Positions 44,725 to 54,781 are shown, counted from the stretch's first letter. The stretch: DNA of 64,000 nt from an uncultured Eubacteriales bacterium (GCA_905198865.1 CAJKEB010000003.1:1-64000); one strand, 5' to 3'. Program-made: numbers and translations. Notes: generated by a model not told the origin, from the sequence alone.

Positions 44725-45312
44725 TCACGATATTAAATCCTCAATAAGCTGTTTAAGATCCTCGCGTCCGGTTCTCTTTTCTGAGGAGAAAGGGATAAGT
44801 ATCGAGTTTTCATCAAGACCCAGAGCATTATATATTACAGTCAGATTTTTTTCGATTTGTGACTTTTTCAGCTTATCGATTTTGGTTGCTATAACTATAG
44901 GTGTGTGATTGTAGTGCCTAATCCAGTTGTTCATTGTTATATCGTCCTTTGACGGCGCATGTCGTGCGTCAACAAGCTGGATAACCTGAACCAGGTTATA
45001 ACGGGCGGACAGATAAGTATCTATCATATCCGACCACTTTTCAAGCTCCTGTTTCGATACCTTTGCATAACCGTAACCGGGCAGGTCAACTAGTCTATAT
45101 CTGTCCTTATCGATTGAGTAAAAATTGATTGTTGCAGTTTTGCCCGGCGTACTGCTTGTTCTCGCAAGCTTACTGCGATTGGTCAGACAGTTTATAAGCG
45201 ACGATTTTCCGACGTTGGATCGTCCAACAAAGGCAATCTCCGGGACAAGAGTGTCAGGATACTGTTCTTTTGAAACCGCAGTTTTAAGCAAATTGGCTTC
45301 GATATATTCCAT
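44725..45312 (-). CDS. engB: ribosome-assembly GTPase EngB (YsxC)
   Basis: A 195-residue GTPase for late 50S assembly. GRSNVGKSSLINCL near 30-43 (G1), the TPGKTATINF block (G2), VDLPGYGYAKV near 74-84 (G3) and IATKIDKLKK near 136-145 (G4) are present. It starts 34 bases after lon; the lon-engB pair is conserved in Firmicutes. Confidence 0.95.
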   Translation of the reverse strand: MEYIEANLLKTAVSKEQYPDTLVPEIAFVGRSNVGKSSLINCLTNRSKLARTSSTPGKTATINFYSIDKDRYRLVDLPGYGYAKVSKQELEKWSDMIDTYLSARYNLVQVIQLVDARHAPSKDDITMNNWIRHYNHTPIVIATKIDKLKKSQIEKNLTVIYNALGLDENSILIPFSSEKRTGREDLKQLIEDLIS

Positions 45313-45346
45313 GAGTTTGTTTCACCGCATTTCTGTTTTGTAATTA

Positions 45347-47782
45347 TTATTGTTTTACCCGCCTTATATCTATATCATTCTCCGGCGATTCAATATGAAG
45401 CTTGCCGGCATCGGGTATAATTGACGGCTGTTTTGCTTTGGAGCCTATAGAAAGCAGTGGTCTGAGCGGCTTTGTAAGTATATGCTCAAGCACATCGTCC
45501 ATAGTCTTTGCAAAATAGAATGTGATGCTATTCTTGACAACATCTGGTAATTCTTCATAGTCCGCCTTGTTCTCGTACGGAATAATTATATTCTTAATCC
45601 CTATACGGTATGCGGCAAGGCTCTTTTCCTTCAGTCCGCCTATAGGCAGAACATGGCCTCTCAGAGTTACCTCACCTGTCATAGCGGTATCGCTGCGCAG
45701 CGGCATACCGCTGAGAGCGGAAATCATCGCTGACGCCATGGTTATTCCGGCTGACGGACCGTCTTTAGGCACAGCTCCTTCGGGAATGTGGATATGTATA
45801 TCCTTGTTTTCGTAAAAGTCGGGGCTTATTCCGAGTTTATAACAATTTGTGCGGATATAGCTGTATGCCGCCTTTGCGGATTCCTTCATGACATCGCCCA
45901 GATTACCGGTAAGCTCAAGCTTTCCGCTGCCGTCCATGATGTTGACTTCAATTGAGAGCGTTTCGCCGCCGACTTCTGTCCATGCAAGACCGGTCGCAAT
46001 ACCGATTTGGTTTTCGTTATCATTTGTGTTTTTGTGATAAATCTCTTTACCGAGGTATTCCGAAAGGTTCTTTTTAGTTATGCTGACAGAATATTCGGCG
46101 TTGTCAATCACCTTGACGGCAACCTTACGGCAGATTTTAGAGATAGTTCTCTCAAGGCTTCTGACACCCGATTCGCGTGTGTAACCGCTGATAATCTCCT
46201 TAAGTCCGCCGTCCGTAAACTTAATTACAGACGAAGAAAGACCGTTGTTCTTTCGCTGCTTAGGGATTAAGTATTTCTTGGCTATAGTCAGCTTTTCTTC
46301 ATCTGTGTAACCGGATACCTCGATTATATCCATACGGTCAAGCAGAGGTCTCGGAACAGAGTCAAGAGTGTTTGCGGAAGCAATAAACATGACATTTGAT
46401 AAATCAAACGGAACTTCGACATAATTATCTCTGAAGGTTTTGTTCTGCTCAGGGTCAAGAACCTCAAGCATAGCCGATGACGGGTCACCGTTATAGTCGC
46501 GTGACATCTTATCAATCTCGTCTAATAGTATGACCGGGTTGTTTACTTTGGCGCGTTTGAGCGCGTCAATAATCCTGCCGGGCATTGAACCGACATATGT
46601 CTTTCTGTGTCCTCTGATTTCGGCCTCGTTGTGAAGACCGCCGAGACTGATTCTTATATACTCGCGTCCGATAGATTTGGCAAGAGAGCTTACTATAGAG
46701 GTTTTTCCGGTGCCCGGAGGACCGACCAGACATAAGATATTGCCTGACGGTTTGTTTGTAAGCTTGCGGACGGCTATGTATTCGATAATTCTTTCTTTTA
46801 CCTTATCAAGTCCGTAATGGTCACGGTCGAGCTTTGCTTTGGCATTATTGATATTAAGAGTCTCCTTGCTTGAACTGTCCCAGGGCAGAGCAAGCAATGT
46901 CTCAATATATCCCTGAACAACAGCGTATTCCTGCGAATGTACAGGGAGTTTTGAAAGCTTATCGAATTCTTCGCTGAGCTTTGCCGTGAGTTCTTCGGGC
47001 AAATCTCTGTCCTTGATTGCGTTCTGATATTTTTCAATATCCTTATCGCAGTCCTCGCCTTCGCCGAGTTCGTTTTTGATTACCTTGAGTTTTTCCCTGA
47101 GAACATAGTCACGCTGATTGCGGTCGAGGTTCGCGTTAACCTGCTCCATGACCTTTTTCTCAATATCCAGTATGTCTATTTCATCAGACATAATTGTTAT
47201 AAGATCTTCAAGTCTTGACGAAACGTCAAGATCGTCAAGAATACTCTGCTTAAGACCCGGCTTTATAGGAAGATTTGAAGCGATAACATCAGCGAGTTCA
47301 CCGGGCGAATCAATCGCAAGTATCGCATTGATTGCATCAGGTGAAATCTTGTCATACAGCTCAAGGAATTCCTCGGTCAGATGCTGAACCTTGCGCATAA
47401 GCACCTGAATATATAATTCATCATCTGAAACAATATCGTCAAGCTTTTCGACTTCAACGCTTATATATTCGGTGAGAACATCATATCCGGTTATTCTGCC
47501 GCGTTCCTTGCCTTCGACAAGAACTCTAACCGCACCGTCGGGCAGACGTAATATCTGGCGTACTTCGCATATTGTGCCAACCTCTGCAAGGTCTGAAATA
47601 CCGGGATTTTCAACCATAATGTCATTCTGATAGCACAAAAATATAAGTTTGTTACGCTTCATAGCCGTTTCTATAGCGTCTATAGATTTTGGGCGTCCGA
47701 CATCAAAATGCAAAATCATCCCCGGAAAAACGGAAAGACCTCTGAGCGGAACCAAAGGAAGCGTGTATTTGTTTTCATTCAT
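45347..47782 (-). CDS. lon: ATP-dependent protease Lon
   Basis: An 811-residue LonA protease. The N-terminal substrate-binding domain covers about 1-300, the AAA+ module has GPPGTGKTSIVSSLAKSIG near 350-368 and VILLDEIDKM, and the C-terminal protease domain has the catalytic Ser in KDGPSAGITMA (about 676) and the Lys in GGLKEKSLAA (about 718). It degrades misfolded and regulatory proteins. MNENKYTL at 47782 is taken as the natural N-terminus; the in-frame ATG at 47812 would add ten atypical residues. Neither has a strong ribosome binding site. First gene of lon-engB-FAH-hisS-aspS-tyrS. Confidence 0.96.
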   Translation of the reverse strand: MNENKYTLPLVPLRGLSVFPGMILHFDVGRPKSIDAIETAMKRNKLIFLCYQNDIMVENPGISDLAEVGTICEVRQILRLPDGAVRVLVEGKERGRITGYDVLTEYISVEVEKLDDIVSDDELYIQVLMRKVQHLTEEFLELYDKISPDAINAILAIDSPGELADVIASNLPIKPGLKQSILDDLDVSSRLEDLITIMSDEIDILDIEKKVMEQVNANLDRNQRDYVLREKLKVIKNELGEGEDCDKDIEKYQNAIKDRDLPEELTAKLSEEFDKLSKLPVHSQEYAVVQGYIETLLALPWDSSSKETLNINNAKAKLDRDHYGLDKVKERIIEYIAVRKLTNKPSGNILCLVGPPGTGKTSIVSSLAKSIGREYIRISLGGLHNEAEIRGHRKTYVGSMPGRIIDALKRAKVNNPVILLDEIDKMSRDYNGDPSSAMLEVLDPEQNKTFRDNYVEVPFDLSNVMFIASANTLDSVPRPLLDRMDIIEVSGYTDEEKLTIAKKYLIPKQRKNNGLSSSVIKFTDGGLKEIISGYTRESGVRSLERTISKICRKVAVKVIDNAEYSVSITKKNLSEYLGKEIYHKNTNDNENQIGIATGLAWTEVGGETLSIEVNIMDGSGKLELTGNLGDVMKESAKAAYSYIRTNCYKLGISPDFYENKDIHIHIPEGAVPKDGPSAGITMASAMISALSGMPLRSDTAMTGEVTLRGHVLPIGGLKEKSLAAYRIGIKNIIIPYENKADYEELPDVVKNSITFYFAKTMDDVLEHILTKPLRPLLSIGSKAKQPSIIPDAGKLHIESPENDIDIRRVKQ

Positions 47783-47861
47783 AAAATATACCCAAACTTT
47801 CTGTAAAATCACGTTCTAAGCAATACTGCTTAAAAGTACTAATAATTAAACGTTAAACATA

Positions 47862-47890
47862 ATTATACTATTAATAAGTCAAAATGGCAA
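47862..47890 (-). promoter_or_regulatory. promoter of lon
   Basis: Minus strand: TTGCCA (47885-47890), 17-base spacer, TATAAT (47862-47867), leader of about 75 bases. No CIRCE or CtsR-like operator is seen nearby. Confidence 0.78.
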
Positions 47891-47954
47891 GCGTTTCTAC
47901 AAAATTCTGTTGTACAATTTTTTCAGGAGGAGCATGCAATTTTATGTTGAATAT

Positions 47955-47983
47955 TTGCAAGTTTTGTAGTAATATGTTATTAT
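47955..47983 (+). promoter_or_regulatory. promoter of the CmpB-type membrane protein gene
   Basis: TTGCAA (47955-47960), 17-base spacer, TATTAT (47978-47983), 33 bases before ATG 48017. Divergent from the lon promoter. Confidence 0.65.
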
Positions 47984-48016
47984 AACACAACATAACCGGG
48001 AGATGCTGATATAGAT

Positions 48017-48874
48017 ATGAATACAATATACACCTTCGGAATTAGTTTTATAATATATTCAATTCTCGGCTGGTGCTGCGAAGTCGCTTTTGCTGCCATT
48101 GTCGATGGGAAGTTCGTCAACCGCGGTTTTTTATTCGGACCGTATTGCCCGATTTACGGATTCGGCGTCAGTTTTGTCTTTCTTTGTTTAAACCCGATAA
48201 AGGATAACTTTATAGTATTATTTTTCTGTTCGGTAATCCTTACGTCCTTGCTCGAGTTTATAACAGGATATGTTCTTGAAAAGCTCTTTCACCAGCGCTG
48301 GTGGGATTATTCAAAGGAAAGGTTTAATATTAAAGGTTATGTCTGTCTGAAGTTTTCCATTATGTGGGGACTTGCGTGCCTGATTGTTGTGGATATAGTA
48401 CATCCGGTATTTGAAAGACTTGTATCGCACATTCCTATGAATGTCGGAATAATAATTCTAATAATATTCGGCATGATTTATATTTCGGATTTTATTACAA
48501 CGATTATCGGAATAAACAAAATGGGAAAGTATATGAAGTTGCTTGCGAATACTGCTGAGCATTTAAATAAAATTTCAGTTTCTGTCGGTGAAAATATTTC
48601 AGATGGAACCTTGACTTTAATGAAAAATGCAGATAATATAAAGCAGGAGTTTATAAGTAAAAACGAGAAGCTCAAACAGCGCCATCAGGAGCAGAAAAAA
48701 TACATAAGCGAAAAGTATGCTGAGCTTGCAAAAAGCAAGACATTTACAGCAAAACGTATTCAGTCGGCTTTTCCGGATTTGAAGATACTTGAAAAAGAGA
48801 ACAGAATTTACAAATTTTTAAACAAGAAATTTGAAAGGGATTTGGATATTGATGCAGATAACAAAGATGAATAA
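48017..48874 (+). CDS. CmpB-type membrane protein (PF06541-like)
   Basis: A 285-residue protein with about five hydrophobic helices in residues 1-165, then a charged helical or coiled-coil tail to the end. Family features: SILGWCCEVAFAAI near 15-28, NRGFLFGPYCPIYGFG near 35-50, LLEFITGYVLEKLF near 77-90, WWDYSKERFNIKGYVCLKFSIMWG near 94-118. Databases label this group a putative type IV ABC-transporter component, but no nucleotide-binding protein is nearby and no transport role is proven. It overlaps the next gene by 23 bases. Confidence 0.82.
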   Translation: MNTIYTFGISFIIYSILGWCCEVAFAAIVDGKFVNRGFLFGPYCPIYGFGVSFVFLCLNPIKDNFIVLFFCSVILTSLLEFITGYVLEKLFHQRWWDYSKERFNIKGYVCLKFSIMWGLACLIVVDIVHPVFERLVSHIPMNVGIIILIIFGMIYISDFITTIIGINKMGKYMKLLANTAEHLNKISVSVGENISDGTLTLMKNADNIKQEFISKNEKLKQRHQEQKKYISEKYAELAKSKTFTAKRIQSAFPDLKILEKENRIYKFLNKKFERDLDIDADNKDE

Positions 48875-49934
48875 ATTTGGCTTATTGACAGCGGTTATTT
48901 TAGTTGCCGCACTTGTTCTGACCTCGTGCAGCGGTATAAACATAAATAAAGACAGTGGAAAAATCAGTATTGTCACAACTATTTTTCCGTCATATGACTT
49001 TGCCCGGGAAATTATCGGCGATGAGAACGCCGATATTAAGATGCTGTTAAAGCCCGGTTCTGAAGCACACTCATATGAGCCTACGCCGCAGGATATTATC
49101 GCAATACAAAACTGTGATGTATTTGTCTATGTCGGCGGTGAGTCGGACGAGTGGGTTAAGAACATCTTATCCTCCGTCGATACGTCTGAAATAAGCATTG
49201 TGTCCATGATGGACTGCGTTGACGCAGTAGAGGAGGAAATAGTCGAAGGTATGCAGGCAGAGCTGAGCGATGACCATGATCACAGCGGCAGTCACGAGGA
49301 TAAGCATGACGAGAACCCACATACTGACATGGAAGAACCTGATACAGATTTTGAAGAAACTCCCGATTCAGACGATGACGGCGCATACGAACCCGAATAT
49401 GATGAGCATGTTTGGACATCGCCGCTTAATGCTATTAAAATAGTTCAGAGTATAAGCGAGGCAATAGTCGAAAAAGATTTGTCCAACGCAGAATACTATC
49501 AGAAACGGACACAGGATTATGTTCAAAAATTAACTGAGCTTGACAATGAATTCAGAGATGTTGTGAATAACGCAAAAATAAGAACTATTATATTTGGAGA
49601 CAGATTTCCGTGCAGGTATTTTGCTGATGAATACGGCTTGAAGTATTATGCCGCATTTCCCGGCTGTTCCTCAGAGACTGAGGCAAGCGCCAAAACTGTT
49701 TCATTTTTAATTGACAAGGTAAATGACGAAGGAATTCCAGTGGTGTTGTATCCCGAATTGTCAAATAAGAAGGTCGCGACGACGATTTGCGAATCTACAG
49801 GCGCAAAATATATGCAGTTTAATTCCTGCCACAATGTCACGAATGATGAATTTGAAAACGGCGTGAGCTATTTGAGCCTTATGCAGGAAAATGTTAAGGT
49901 GATTGAAGAGGCTCTTAATGATGAAGCAAGGTAA
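48852..49934 (+). CDS. ZnuA-like metal-binding lipoprotein
   Basis: A 360-residue cluster A-I substrate-binding protein for zinc or manganese. Signal peptide with LTSC lipobox; VTTIFPSYDFAREIIGD and LLKPGSEAHSYEPTPQDI (first metal His) form the N-lobe. An acidic, His-rich loop (DDHDHSGSHEDKHDENPH and following, about 143-190) resembles the zinc-sensing loop of ZnuA. DEHVWTSPLNAIKI gives the second His. The third ligand position reads GDRFPCRYFADEYGLKYY, where many ZnuA proteins have His. ATG at 48852 is used, overlapping the previous gene. No ABC ATPase or permease gene is adjacent. Confidence 0.87.
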   Translation: MQITKMNKFGLLTAVILVAALVLTSCSGININKDSGKISIVTTIFPSYDFAREIIGDENADIKMLLKPGSEAHSYEPTPQDIIAIQNCDVFVYVGGESDEWVKNILSSVDTSEISIVSMMDCVDAVEEEIVEGMQAELSDDHDHSGSHEDKHDENPHTDMEEPDTDFEETPDSDDDGAYEPEYDEHVWTSPLNAIKIVQSISEAIVEKDLSNAEYYQKRTQDYVQKLTELDNEFRDVVNNAKIRTIIFGDRFPCRYFADEYGLKYYAAFPGCSSETEASAKTVSFLIDKVNDEGIPVVLYPELSNKKVATTICESTGAKYMQFNSCHNVTNDEFENGVSYLSLMQENVKVIEEALNDEAR

Positions 49935-49941
49935 TAATGAT

Positions 49942-51198
49942 ATGAACGATTTAAGTTTTATAAAAAAGAAGGTTGTCGTCATAGGCGGAGGCCCTGCCGG
50001 AATGATGGCAGCTGGTACCGCTGCAAAACGCGGGCATAATGTTAAGCTAATCGAACAGAATAAAATACTCGGCAAAAAGCTGCTGATTACCGGAAAGGGC
50101 AGATGCAACGTCACCAACGCCTGCGACGACGTTGAAACGCTCATTCAGAATGTGCCGACAAACAGCAGCTTTCTTTATAGTGCATTTTATACGCTGACAA
50201 ATCATCAGCTTATAGAGTTTTTTAACGAGTTGGGCGTTGAAACAAAGGTAGAACGCGGTAACAGAGTGTTCCCGAAGAGCGATAAAAGCTCGGATATCGT
50301 CAGCGCAATGCGCAGATATCTGACCGATAATAACGTGGAGATTATTCATGACAGAGTTGATGAGGTACTGACAGAAACTCAGAATAAGTCCCGAATAACA
50401 GGCGTAAGGTGCGGCAGACGCGGAATTATTAATTGTGACTGCGTGATTATTGCTACCGGCGGTATGTCGTATCAAAAGACCGGCTCGACCGGCGACGGTT
50501 ATTACTGGGCGGAAGAAATGGGTCATACAATCCGCGATTTAAGACCGTCTCTTGTTCCGCTTAAGGTAAGCGAGATGTGGGTCACAGACCTGGCAGGGCT
50601 TACTCTTAAGAATGTTGAGATTAAAGTTAAAAATTCAAAGAACAAGACAATATACACCGACTTCGGCGAAATGATGTTCGCCCACTTCGGTATTACCGGC
50701 CCGGTTATACTTAGCGCAAGTGCGCATATGCGCGATATGGGACGCGAGAAGTATAAAATAGAACTTGATTTAAAGCCGGCTCTTGACGAGAAGCAGCTCG
50801 ACGAACGTATACGCCGTGATTTCTCGCATATGCTGAATAAGGACTTCAGAAACAGTCTGGGCGGACTTTTGCCCAAGAGCCTTATAGGAGTTGTTATTGA
50901 GCTTTCCGGCATAGATCCGTATAAGAAAGTGAATTCAATAACAAAGGAGGAGCGAATGAGGCTTGCTCAGCTGCTGAAGTGTGTTGAGCTTAATGTAACA
51001 GGTTTTTGTGATATTGAGCAGGCGATAATCACATCGGGCGGCGTGGACGTAAAAGAAATAAATCCATCCACCATGGAATCAAAATTGGTGAATGGACTGT
51101 ACTTTGCCGGTGAAATTATTGATGTAGACGCCTATACGGGCGGTTTTAACCTACAGATAGCGTTTTCGAGCGGCTTTCTTGCGGGACTTTCTTGCTGA
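49942..51198 (+). CDS. HI0933-family FAD-dependent oxidoreductase
   Basis: A 419-residue flavoprotein of the YhiN/HI0933 family. The dinucleotide-binding motif VVVIGGGPAGMMAAGTAAKRG near 11-31 binds FAD; LGKKLLITGKGRCNVTN near 45-61, CVIIATGGMSYQKTGSTGDGY near 170-190, and GLYFAGEIIDVDAYTGGFNLQIAFSSG near the end are family blocks. The reaction is not established. ATG at 49942 has AAGGT upstream and starts eight bases after the znuA-like stop. Its last 48 bases overlap the convergent acyltransferase gene. Confidence 0.9.
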   Translation: MNDLSFIKKKVVVIGGGPAGMMAAGTAAKRGHNVKLIEQNKILGKKLLITGKGRCNVTNACDDVETLIQNVPTNSSFLYSAFYTLTNHQLIEFFNELGVETKVERGNRVFPKSDKSSDIVSAMRRYLTDNNVEIIHDRVDEVLTETQNKSRITGVRCGRRGIINCDCVIIATGGMSYQKTGSTGDGYYWAEEMGHTIRDLRPSLVPLKVSEMWVTDLAGLTLKNVEIKVKNSKNKTIYTDFGEMMFAHFGITGPVILSASAHMRDMGREKYKIELDLKPALDEKQLDERIRRDFSHMLNKDFRNSLGGLLPKSLIGVVIELSGIDPYKKVNSITKEERMRLAQLLKCVELNVTGFCDIEQAIITSGGVDVKEINPSTMESKLVNGLYFAGEIIDVDAYTGGFNLQIAFSSGFLAGLSC

Positions 51199-52233
51199 GC
51201 TTCGCTGGAACCCGGCTTTGAAATTTCTGTATAATGTCGCGGTGATTACACAGAAGATAATCGAAAGCAGATAAGTAATCACGGTTGTGATAACAAATCT
51301 TGTAAGAATATCGCTTATTTTTAAATTGTTAAGTATCTCAAGTGTTGACGTTATTATCAGGCAGTGTACAAGATAGATGTTGTACGAAGCCCCTGAGATA
51401 CTGATAAAGAACCCTTTGCCGCGGCTCTCGAGAGATTCGGTCAGACCATAGGCATACTGGTAAAATCCAAAGGTCGAAAACAGACAAAAGATTATTACTA
51501 TCGCGGGTGACAGAACGTTGCTGATAACACCGCCGTATTCCATATAAGACGTAACACAGTGGATTACAGCGAATACAAGCCAGCCGGCATAAATAACAAG
51601 TCTGTACTTGCTGAGTAATCTCATGAATTGGTTATAGTACATACCGGCATACATCCCAAGAACCCAGAATACCAGGTAAGACGGAAAAACCTTATGTATA
51701 TATTCCGCAGGTGCGGCAATACGGCAGCCGATTGAACACAATATTGCAATAACCATAATAATGGCATGAAATACCTTTGATTTGTATTTGCTGATAAGTA
51801 TCCACATCGGCATAATAAGATAGAACTGCATAATAAGCACAACAAAGTAAAATTGTGCGGACAAGTCTCCATTTAATATATACTTGATGAGTGAAACCGG
51901 ATTGAAATCATAGATGTGAAATGCATAAACAAACACAATATAGTATATAATAACCATGATAATGTACGGCAGATAAATTTTGCGTATTCTGTCAATCAGG
52001 AACACAGGATATGAGAACTTTCTCTCTCCGTATTTATAAAACAGCTTTAATGCGCTTGTAAAAATAAAAGCAGGTACAGCAAAAGTAGTGAGCTTTGTCA
52101 CAGCAAAGAACACTATTGATAATACACTGCCCTTCGGAAAATAATTTACTCCTTCCGAAAGAACATGTATCAGTATAACAAACATACATAAGAAGAATTC
52201 AAAAACAGATACTTCAGTAATTTTTCTTTTCAT
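51151..52233 (-). CDS. acyltransferase 3 family membrane protein
   Basis: A 360-residue integral membrane acyltransferase with about ten hydrophobic helices. The N-terminal VFEFFLCMFVILIHVLSEG carries the conserved His of the family; RIRKIYLPYIIM follows near 85-97. Such enzymes O-acetylate or acylate polysaccharides, peptidoglycan or lipids. The C-terminus is very basic (AGFQRSSARKSRKKAARKRYL region) and is encoded antisense to the end of the HI0933 gene. ATG at 52233 has AGAGGG eight bases upstream. Confidence 0.86.
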   Translation of the reverse strand: MKRKITEVSVFEFFLCMFVILIHVLSEGVNYFPKGSVLSIVFFAVTKLTTFAVPAFIFTSALKLFYKYGERKFSYPVFLIDRIRKIYLPYIIMVIIYYIVFVYAFHIYDFNPVSLIKYILNGDLSAQFYFVVLIMQFYLIMPMWILISKYKSKVFHAIIMVIAILCSIGCRIAAPAEYIHKVFPSYLVFWVLGMYAGMYYNQFMRLLSKYRLVIYAGWLVFAVIHCVTSYMEYGGVISNVLSPAIVIIFCLFSTFGFYQYAYGLTESLESRGKGFFISISGASYNIYLVHCLIITSTLEILNNLKISDILTRFVITTVITYLLSIIFCVITATLYRNFKAGFQRSSARKSRKKAARKRYL

Positions 52234-52262
52234 AATCAATCCCTCTACATAATATTATATTT

Positions 52263-52291
52263 ATTCTACACTATTTTTAAGTTCAAGTCAA
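52263..52291 (-). promoter_or_regulatory. promoter of the acyltransferase gene
   Basis: Minus strand: TTGACT (52286-52291), 17-base spacer, TAGAAT (52263-52268), about 30 bases before the ATG. Confidence 0.75.
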
Positions 52292-52371
52292 TGGTTAAAA
52301 ATTATTAATAACTTTTCAGAAAACTGAGGCTGAAACTTTATATAGTTTTTTATGTATTTTGAGCTCAAATA

Positions 52372-52403
52372 TTGTTGAATAATAGTACAAGCAGTGGTAT
52401 AAT
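52372..52403 (+). promoter_or_regulatory. promoter of pflB with possible Rex-type operator
   Basis: TTGAAT (52375-52380), 17-base spacer, TATAAT (52398-52403). TTGT (52372-52375) and ACAA (52387-52390) frame an AT-rich centre across the -35, loosely like a Rex box, though 19 rather than 18 bases long. The promoter call is firm; the operator is tentative. The 307-base gap before pflB otherwise holds only the leader hairpins and the acyltransferase promoter. Confidence 0.7.
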
Positions 52404-52409
52404 TATGAC

Positions 52410-52457
52410 CGCACCCAAAGGGTGCGTATGCCATAAAGTAAGCGATTACTTTATGGC
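52410..52457 (+). promoter_or_regulatory. two perfect hairpins in the pflB 5' leader
   Basis: CGCACCC/GGGTGCG with an AAA loop (52410-52426) lies at the expected transcript start. GCCATAAAGTAA/TTACTTTATGGC with a GCGA tetraloop (52430-52457) is a perfect 12-bp stem. Neither is followed by T's, so they are not terminators. They leave a 90-base leader to pflB and most likely stabilise or regulate the mRNA. Confidence 0.75.
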
Positions 52458-52546
52458 AAGTAAGTCAAAATCGCACTAAAAGTTCATAGTGGAAGCGGGT
52501 TTGGTTTATGGTTTTAAAAATGTAGTATACAAGGAGGAATGGTATT

Positions 52547-54781
52547 ATGCAAAAAGCATGGGAAGGTTTTAAAGCCGGAAATTGGCAGAATGAAATAAAC
52601 GTAGAAGATTTTATTCGTAACAACTACACGCCGTATGAAGGCGACGACAGCTTTTTGGAGGGAAGAAGCGAAAAGACAGACGCTGTATATAAAATAGTCA
52701 GAGATTTAATTCTCGAAGAAATCAAAAAGGGTATTATTGATGTAGAAACTGAGATTGTTTCCGGTATAGACAATTTTGCTCCGGGATATATAGATAAGGA
52801 AAACGAAGTTATAGTAGGACTTCAGACAGACGCTCCGCTTAAGCGTATCGTCAATCCTTACGGTGGTATGCGTATGGTTGAGCAGTCGCTCAAAGAATAC
52901 GGATATAAGCTTAATCCGGAAATCGAGAAGCACTTTAAGGAGTACAGAAAAACTCATAATGACGGTGTATTTGACGCATATACGCCAAAGATGAGGGCGG
53001 CAAGAACAGTAGGTCTTATGACCGGTCTGCCCGATGCTTACGGCAGAGGAAGAATAATAGGCGATTACAGACGTATTGCGCTTTACGGAATAGATGCACT
53101 TATTGAAGGCAAGCAGAAGGATTTTGAGGCAAAGATGAACTTGCCTGCCACAGATGATATTATCAGAATAAGAGAAGAAATCAGAATGCAGATTAAGGCT
53201 CTTAATCAGATTAAGAGCATGGCTCAAAAGTACGGTTATGATATATCAAAGCCGGCTGAAAACGCAAAAGAGGCAATCCAGTTCACATACTTCGCTTACC
53301 TTGCCGGTGTAAAAGAGAACAACGGCGCAGCAATGTCGTTTGGCAGAAACGGATCGTTCTTTGATATTTATATTAACCGTGATATGGAAAACGGATTGCT
53401 TACCGAAAAGGAAGCGCAGGAGCTTATTGACCAGCTTGTTATAAAGCTGCGTCTTGTCCGCCATCTTAGAACGCCTGAGTATAATGAGCTGTTTTCAGGC
53501 GACCCGACATGGGTTACCGAGTCAATCGGCGGTATGGGCGGTGACGGCAGAACTATGGTTACAAAGACCTCGTTCAGACTTCTTCATACCCTGACAAATC
53601 TCGACCCCGCTCCGGAGCCGAACATGACTGTTCTCTGGAGCAACGATTTGCCCCAGGGATTTAAGGACTATTGCGCAAAGATGAGTATTGAGACAGATGC
53701 AATCCAATACGAGAACGATGACCTGATGAGACCCTTATACGGCGATGATTACGGCATTGCGTGTTGTGTTTCGTCAATGGAGCTCGGCAAGCGTATGCAG
53801 TTCTTTGGCGCACGCGTTAACCTTGCAAAGACCTTGCTTATGTCAATCAATAACGGTGTTGACGCGCTTAAGGGTATTAAAGTATTAAGCTGTACAGAGT
53901 CAATGGCTGATGATGAATATCTCGACTTTGATAAGGTTATGCAGTCGTACTTTAAGTGTCTTGAAGAGGTTGCGGAGCTGTATGTCAATACAATGAATAC
54001 TATACACTACATGCACGATAAGTATGCGTATGAAGCAGGACAGATGGCGCTGCATGATACCGATGTCAAGAGATTTATGGCGTTTGGTGTTGCCGGACTT
54101 TCAGTTGTTGCAGATTCATTGTCGGCGATAAAGTATGCAAAAGTAAAGCCAATCAGAAATGAGGAAGGTCTGACGGTAGACTTTGAAAGAGAAGGCGATT
54201 TTCCGAAGTTCGGCAACGATGACGACAGAGTTGACAGCATCGCGGTTCAGATCCTCGACAAGTTCTACAGTGAACTCAAGAAGCATCCGACATATCGTAA
54301 TGCCGAGCACAGCTTGTCGGTTCTCACAATCACGTCTAATGTGGTATACGGAAAGAAAACAGGCACTACGCCTGATGGCAGAAAAAAGGGTGAGCCGCTT
54401 GCGCCGGGTGCAAATCCGATGCATGGGCGTGATGTAAACGGCGCTTTAGCTTCGCTTAACTCGGTTGCAAAGCTTAAATTTGCCGATTGCTGTCAGGACG
54501 GAATATCAAATACGTTCTCAATTATTCCCGATGCTTTGGGCAAGGACGAAAATATGCGTATAAGCAATCTGGTCGGTATGCTTGACGGATATTTCAAAAA
54601 GGGCGGATTTCATCTGAATGTGAACGTTCTCAACCGTGCAACATTGCAGGATGCGATGGAACACCCGGAGAAGTATCCGACGCTCACGGTCAGAGTTTCA
54701 GGTTATGCCGTTAACTTCAACCGTCTGACGCGCGAACAGCAGCTTGAGGTTATTTCAAGAACCTTCCATGAATCAATGTAA
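52547..54781 (+). CDS. pflB: pyruvate formate-lyase
   Basis: A 744-residue glycyl-radical enzyme that cleaves pyruvate with CoA to acetyl-CoA and formate under anaerobic conditions. The active-site Cys pair lies in [22 protein letters not shown] near 403-424, and the radical Gly in [27 protein letters not shown] near the C-terminus (about 719). [20 protein letters not shown] near 316-335 is also conserved. AAGGAGG precedes the ATG. pflA follows. Confidence 0.97.
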   Translation: MQKAWEGFKAGNWQNEINVEDFIRNNYTPYEGDDSFLEGRSEKTDAVYKIVRDLILEEIKKGIIDVETEIVSGIDNFAPGYIDKENEVIVGLQTDAPLKRIVNPYGGMRMVEQSLKEYGYKLNPEIEKHFKEYRKTHNDGVFDAYTPKMRAARTVGLMTGLPDAYGRGRIIGDYRRIALYGIDALIEGKQKDFEAKMNLPATDDIIRIREEIRMQIKALNQIKSMAQKYGYDISKPAENAKEAIQFTYFAYLAGVKENNGAAMSFGRNGSFFDIYINRDMENGLLTEKEAQELIDQLVIKLRLVRHLRTPEYNELFSGDPTWVTESIGGMGGDGRTMVTKTSFRLLHTLTNLDPAPEPNMTVLWSNDLPQGFKDYCAKMSIETDAIQYENDDLMRPLYGDDYGIACCVSSMELGKRMQFFGARVNLAKTLLMSINNGVDALKGIKVLSCTESMADDEYLDFDKVMQSYFKCLEEVAELYVNTMNTIHYMHDKYAYEAGQMALHDTDVKRFMAFGVAGLSVVADSLSAIKYAKVKPIRNEEGLTVDFEREGDFPKFGNDDDRVDSIAVQILDKFYSELKKHPTYRNAEHSLSVLTITSNVVYGKKTGTTPDGRKKGEPLAPGANPMHGRDVNGALASLNSVAKLKFADCCQDGISNTFSIIPDALGKDENMRISNLVGMLDGYFKKGGFHLNVNVLNRATLQDAMEHPEKYPTLTVRVSGYAVNFNRLTREQQLEVISRTFHESM

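Noticed and set aside
47918..47985. AGGAGG followed by tiny frames of 11-13 codons before the CmpB-type gene
   Set aside because: They lie upstream of the predicted -10, so would not be in the mRNA; peptides have no features.
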